64,000 bases of DNA. Source: an uncultured Collinsella sp. Lineage in GTDB: Bacteria; Actinomycetota; Coriobacteriia; Coriobacteriales; Coriobacteriaceae. The position numbers and the translations under genes are program-made. Where the stretch lies: contig CABUQG010000007.1 in NCBI GenBank assembly GCA_902493535.1, positions 5,874-69,873 on the forward strand, in the 5' to 3' direction. Each line of letters starts with the position of its first letter. Within the stretch, counting starts at the first letter, position 1. Below, one piece after another: positions 62,233 through 64,000 of this stretch. The notes under the pieces were generated by a model, which was not told the DNA's origin, ran no database searches, and saw nothing but the letters and a program-made list of their open reading frames with translations.

Positions 62233-62261
62233 TACGTAATGTGATAACGCGCTGTACGTGT

Positions 62262-62267
62262 TATTAT
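62262..62267 (+). promoter_or_regulatory. -10 element of the infC operon
   Basis: TATTAT with a weak -35 (ATGTGA, 62239-62244) at 17 bases. Confidence 0.4.
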
Positions 62268-62273
62268 TCGCAA

Positions 62274-62432
62274 GGCATTGTTCCCGCAATGCCCTAAAGA
62301 GGAACCCGAGGGTTCCCACCTTTTGGCGCCAATGAGCAGCTGACTGGTCATACAACTTAGATTCCCTTCCTCAAATCGAGGAAGCCTATGTGTACGACCT
62401 AGTTGCTGAGAAGCGCCGGGTTATTTTTTTAT
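62274..62432 (+). promoter_or_regulatory. Structured leader of the infC-rpmI-rplT operon
   Basis: Hairpins GGCATTG/CAATGCC (62274-62293), GGAACCC/GGGTTCC (from 62299) and CTTCCTC/GAGGAAG (62374-62392). The final GCGCCGGGTT before a run of seven T (62424-62430) can pair with upstream AACCC and GGCGC instead. This is the layout of an L20/IF3 attenuating leader. Confidence 0.55.
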
Positions 62433-62449
62433 GAATGGAGGTAGGGAAA

Positions 62450-63004
62450 ATAGCTAAGTCTGATGACACCCGCATCAACGACGAGATCACTGCATCTTCG
62501 TGCCGTTTGATTGGCGTCGATGGCTCTCAGCTCGGCCTGTTCGCCATCCGCGATGCCCAGCGCGTCGCCGACGATCAGGGTCTCGACCTGGTCGAGATCG
62601 CTCCCAACGCGGAGCCGCCGGTCTGCAAGGTCATGGACTACGGTAAGTTCAAGTACCAGCAGGCCATGAAGGCCAAGGCTGCTCGTAAGAACCAGTCCAA
62701 GGTCGAGGTCAAGGAAATGAAGTTCCGACCCAAGATCGACGTTGGCGACTACGAGACCAAGAAGGGCCACGTTCTGCGTTTCCTCAAGAAGGGCGCACGC
62801 GTTAAGATCACCATCATGTTCCGCGGCCGTGAGATGGCTCACCCGGAGCAGGGCCTTAACGTTCTCGAGCGTCTCGCCGAGGATCTCAAGCCTTACGCTA
62901 CGGTCGAGTCCAAGCCTAAGATGGAAGGCCGTAACATGCTTATGCTGCTCGCCCCGATTAAGGGCGCCTTCGATGAGGATAAAGCGGCAAGCGATACCAA
63001 GTAA
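62450..63004 (+). CDS. infC: Translation initiation factor IF-3, apparent AUA start
   Basis: 184 residues. IAKSDDTRINDEITASSCRLIGVDGSQLG at the start, DLVEIAPNAEPPVCKVMDYGKFKYQQ and the C-terminal RFLKKGARVKITIMFRGREMAHPE are IF-3. GGAGG (62437-62441) is 8 bases before ATA at 62450; the in-frame ATG at 62435 overlaps that site and has none of its own. infC normally uses a rare start such as AUU that IF-3 itself rejects, which makes it self-regulating. First gene of the operon with rpmI and rplT. Confidence 0.93.
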   Translation: MAKSDDTRINDEITASSCRLIGVDGSQLGLFAIRDAQRVADDQGLDLVEIAPNAEPPVCKVMDYGKFKYQQAMKAKAARKNQSKVEVKEMKFRPKIDVGDYETKKGHVLRFLKKGARVKITIMFRGREMAHPEQGLNVLERLAEDLKPYATVESKPKMEGRNMLMLLAPIKGAFDEDKAASDTK

Positions 63005-63036
63005 CTAGTGTTCTGTAACCGATTAAGGAGTATTTC

Positions 63037-63228
63037 ATGCCTAAGATGAAGTCCCACAGCGGCACCAAGAAGCGTTTCCGCAAGACTGGTACCGGCAAGC
63101 TTATGCGCGCCAAGGCTTTCAAGAGCCACATCCTGAGCAAGAAGTCCACCAAGCGTAAGCGTGGCTTCCGTCAGGAGACCGAGATCGCCGCTGCCGACCG
63201 CAAGGTCATCAAGTCGCGTCTCGCCTAA
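63037..63228 (+). CDS. rpmI: 50S ribosomal protein bL35
   Basis: 63 residues, MPKMKSHSGTKKRFRKTGTGKLMRAKAFKSHILSKKS with the basic rest of bL35. AAGGAG precedes the ATG. Lies between infC and rplT as in nearly all bacteria; part of the large ribosomal subunit. Confidence 0.98.
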   Translation: MPKMKSHSGTKKRFRKTGTGKLMRAKAFKSHILSKKSTKRKRGFRQETEIAAADRKVIKSRLA

Positions 63229-63274
63229 GTTCGAGTTCCCGTTTTTCGTTTTACCGTCTAGGAGTTGATAGAAC

Positions 63275-63634
63275 ATGGCACGTATTAAGCGCGCTGTTGC
63301 CGCCAAGAAGAAGCGCCGTACCGTTATGCACCGTGCGAAGGGTTACTACGGTGCCGCTTCGCGTACTTACAAGCATGCAAAAGAGCAGGTCCAGCACTCC
63401 CTGCAGTATCAGTATCGTGATCGCCGCAACAAGAAGCGCGAGATTCGTTCTCTCTGGATCACCCGTATCAACGCTGCTGCTCGCCTGAACGACATCTCTT
63501 ACTCTCAGTTCATGCACGGCCTGAAGGTTGCCGGCATCGAGCTCGACCGCAAGGTCCTGGCTCAGATGGCTTACGAGGACATCGAGTCCTTCAACGAGCT
63601 GGCTACCATCGCCAAGAAGGCTCTCGAGGCCTAA
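63275..63634 (+). CDS. rplT: 50S ribosomal protein bL20
   Basis: 119 residues, MARIKRAVAAKKKRRTVMHRAKGYYGAASRTYKHAKEQVQHS... typical of bL20, which binds 23S rRNA early in assembly and in many bacteria represses this operon by binding its leader. GGAG precedes the ATG. The leader upstream of infC could be its target. Confidence 0.98.
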   Translation: MARIKRAVAAKKKRRTVMHRAKGYYGAASRTYKHAKEQVQHSLQYQYRDRRNKKREIRSLWITRINAAARLNDISYSQFMHGLKVAGIELDRKVLAQMAYEDIESFNELATIAKKALEA

Positions 63635-63653
63635 TAGATTCTCTTGAATCGCT

Positions 63654-63693
63654 AGGGGAGTGTCGCGTTGTGCGCGGCGCTCCCTCTTTTTAT
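63654..63693 (+). terminator. Terminator after rplT
   Basis: GGGAG-TGTCGCG pairs with CGCGGCGCTCCC with two G-T pairs, followed by TCTTTTT. Confidence 0.8.
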
Positions 63694-64000
63694 CTGAAGC
63701 GCGGTTTACATTGCTAAAAGCGCGGGTAGATAAACACTTACAGGTGACCGATCTCTATATATTCCTGAACCAAAGGGTCATCATCTGATACGTGCAGTAT
63801 TTCTGCACCAGCCTTTCTATGACTTATATAGGAAGCAATATATTGTGTAGGACTTGTGAAGAGTGGAATTGACGTCCCACAGGGCTTCGCGGTCTGGCAA
63901 TATATCTCCTTGCCGCGCGGCCCGGTCGAACCGGGAACCAGCGCAGGCGTGCACCTTGAGAACCGGATACTGCGAGGATGGACACATTGAGTGTCGCATC
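63694..64000. other. Gene-free AT-rich stretch at the window end
   Basis: 307 bases without a credible gene. AT-rich blocks (CTATATATTCC, CTTATATAGG, CAATATATTG, GCAATATATC) suggest promoters; near the end CCTTGAGAACCGGATACTG recalls the 'CTTGAGAAC' phrase found in rRNA leader and spacer regions. It may be the leader of an rRNA operon beyond the window; nothing proves it. Confidence 0.35.

Overview
The window looks like chromosomal DNA of a high-GC Gram-positive bacterium, most likely a gut member of the Coriobacteriia (Actinomycetota), with Collinsella my best guess. The clues are indirect: GC-rich codon use throughout, strong GGAGG-type ribosome binding sites, a single-chain PurL, an electron-confurcating type lactate dehydrogenase/Etf cluster, a RecJ-helicase fusion, lipoprotein and LAxTG-type surface proteins, and long intergenic palindromes. 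No rRNA or other taxonomic marker was available to confirm this. Most of the window is ordinary core genome with short operons. I see no prophage, complete insertion sequence or CRISPR array.

Layout. 1-6 kb: a 5'-truncated Fe-alcohol dehydrogenase and an aldehyde dehydrogenase, a tiny hydrophobic peptide gene resembling type I toxins, HIRAN and phosphoesterase genes, and a DUF2130 protein. 6-11 kb: a minus-strand Ski2-like helicase, trmB and a Trm9-like methyltransferase. 11-15.6 kb: a membrane XRE regulator coupled to a DUF4097 protein, Elp3, and a frameshifted spermidine-synthase-like gene. 15.6-21.3 kb: a minus-strand operon of a TerB-N type protein, a DUF2791/BrxD-like ATPase and an Lhr/BrxH-like helicase; this is the best candidate for an under-described DNA-processing or defence system. 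21.3-25.4 kb: DUF554 and a minus-strand cluster of exported surface proteins, one with an LAQTG sorting motif.

25.7-34 kb: an lctD-etfB-etfA cluster (ferredoxin-dependent lactate oxidation), an HD hydrolase, AzlCD amino-acid export, a 2-keto-3-deoxygluconate permease and a GGDEF cyclase. 34-43 kb: a DMT exporter, purL, a Kef-type antiporter, a short array of palindromic repeats, a BaiA-like SDR and hom. 43.4-49.7 kb: a branched-chain amino-acid ABC transporter (livJ1-livJ2-livH-livM-livG-livF) in which livJ1 carries a one-base frameshift. 49.9-64 kb: cutC, a HIT-like gene, an SBF symporter, the recJ-helicase fusion, relA/spoT, an MBL hydrolase, class II fructose-bisphosphate aldolase, a transglutaminase, tRNA-Leu(CAA) with a duplicated 3' end, and the infC-rpmI-rplT operon behind a structured leader. 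infC appears to start at AUA.

Together the genes suggest an anaerobe that uses lactate and amino acids: Liv uptake and AzlCD export of branched-chain amino acids, lactate oxidation through Etf, and stringent-response and c-di-GMP signalling. Two apparent frameshifts (near 15.43 and 44.35 kb) may be real or may be assembly errors.
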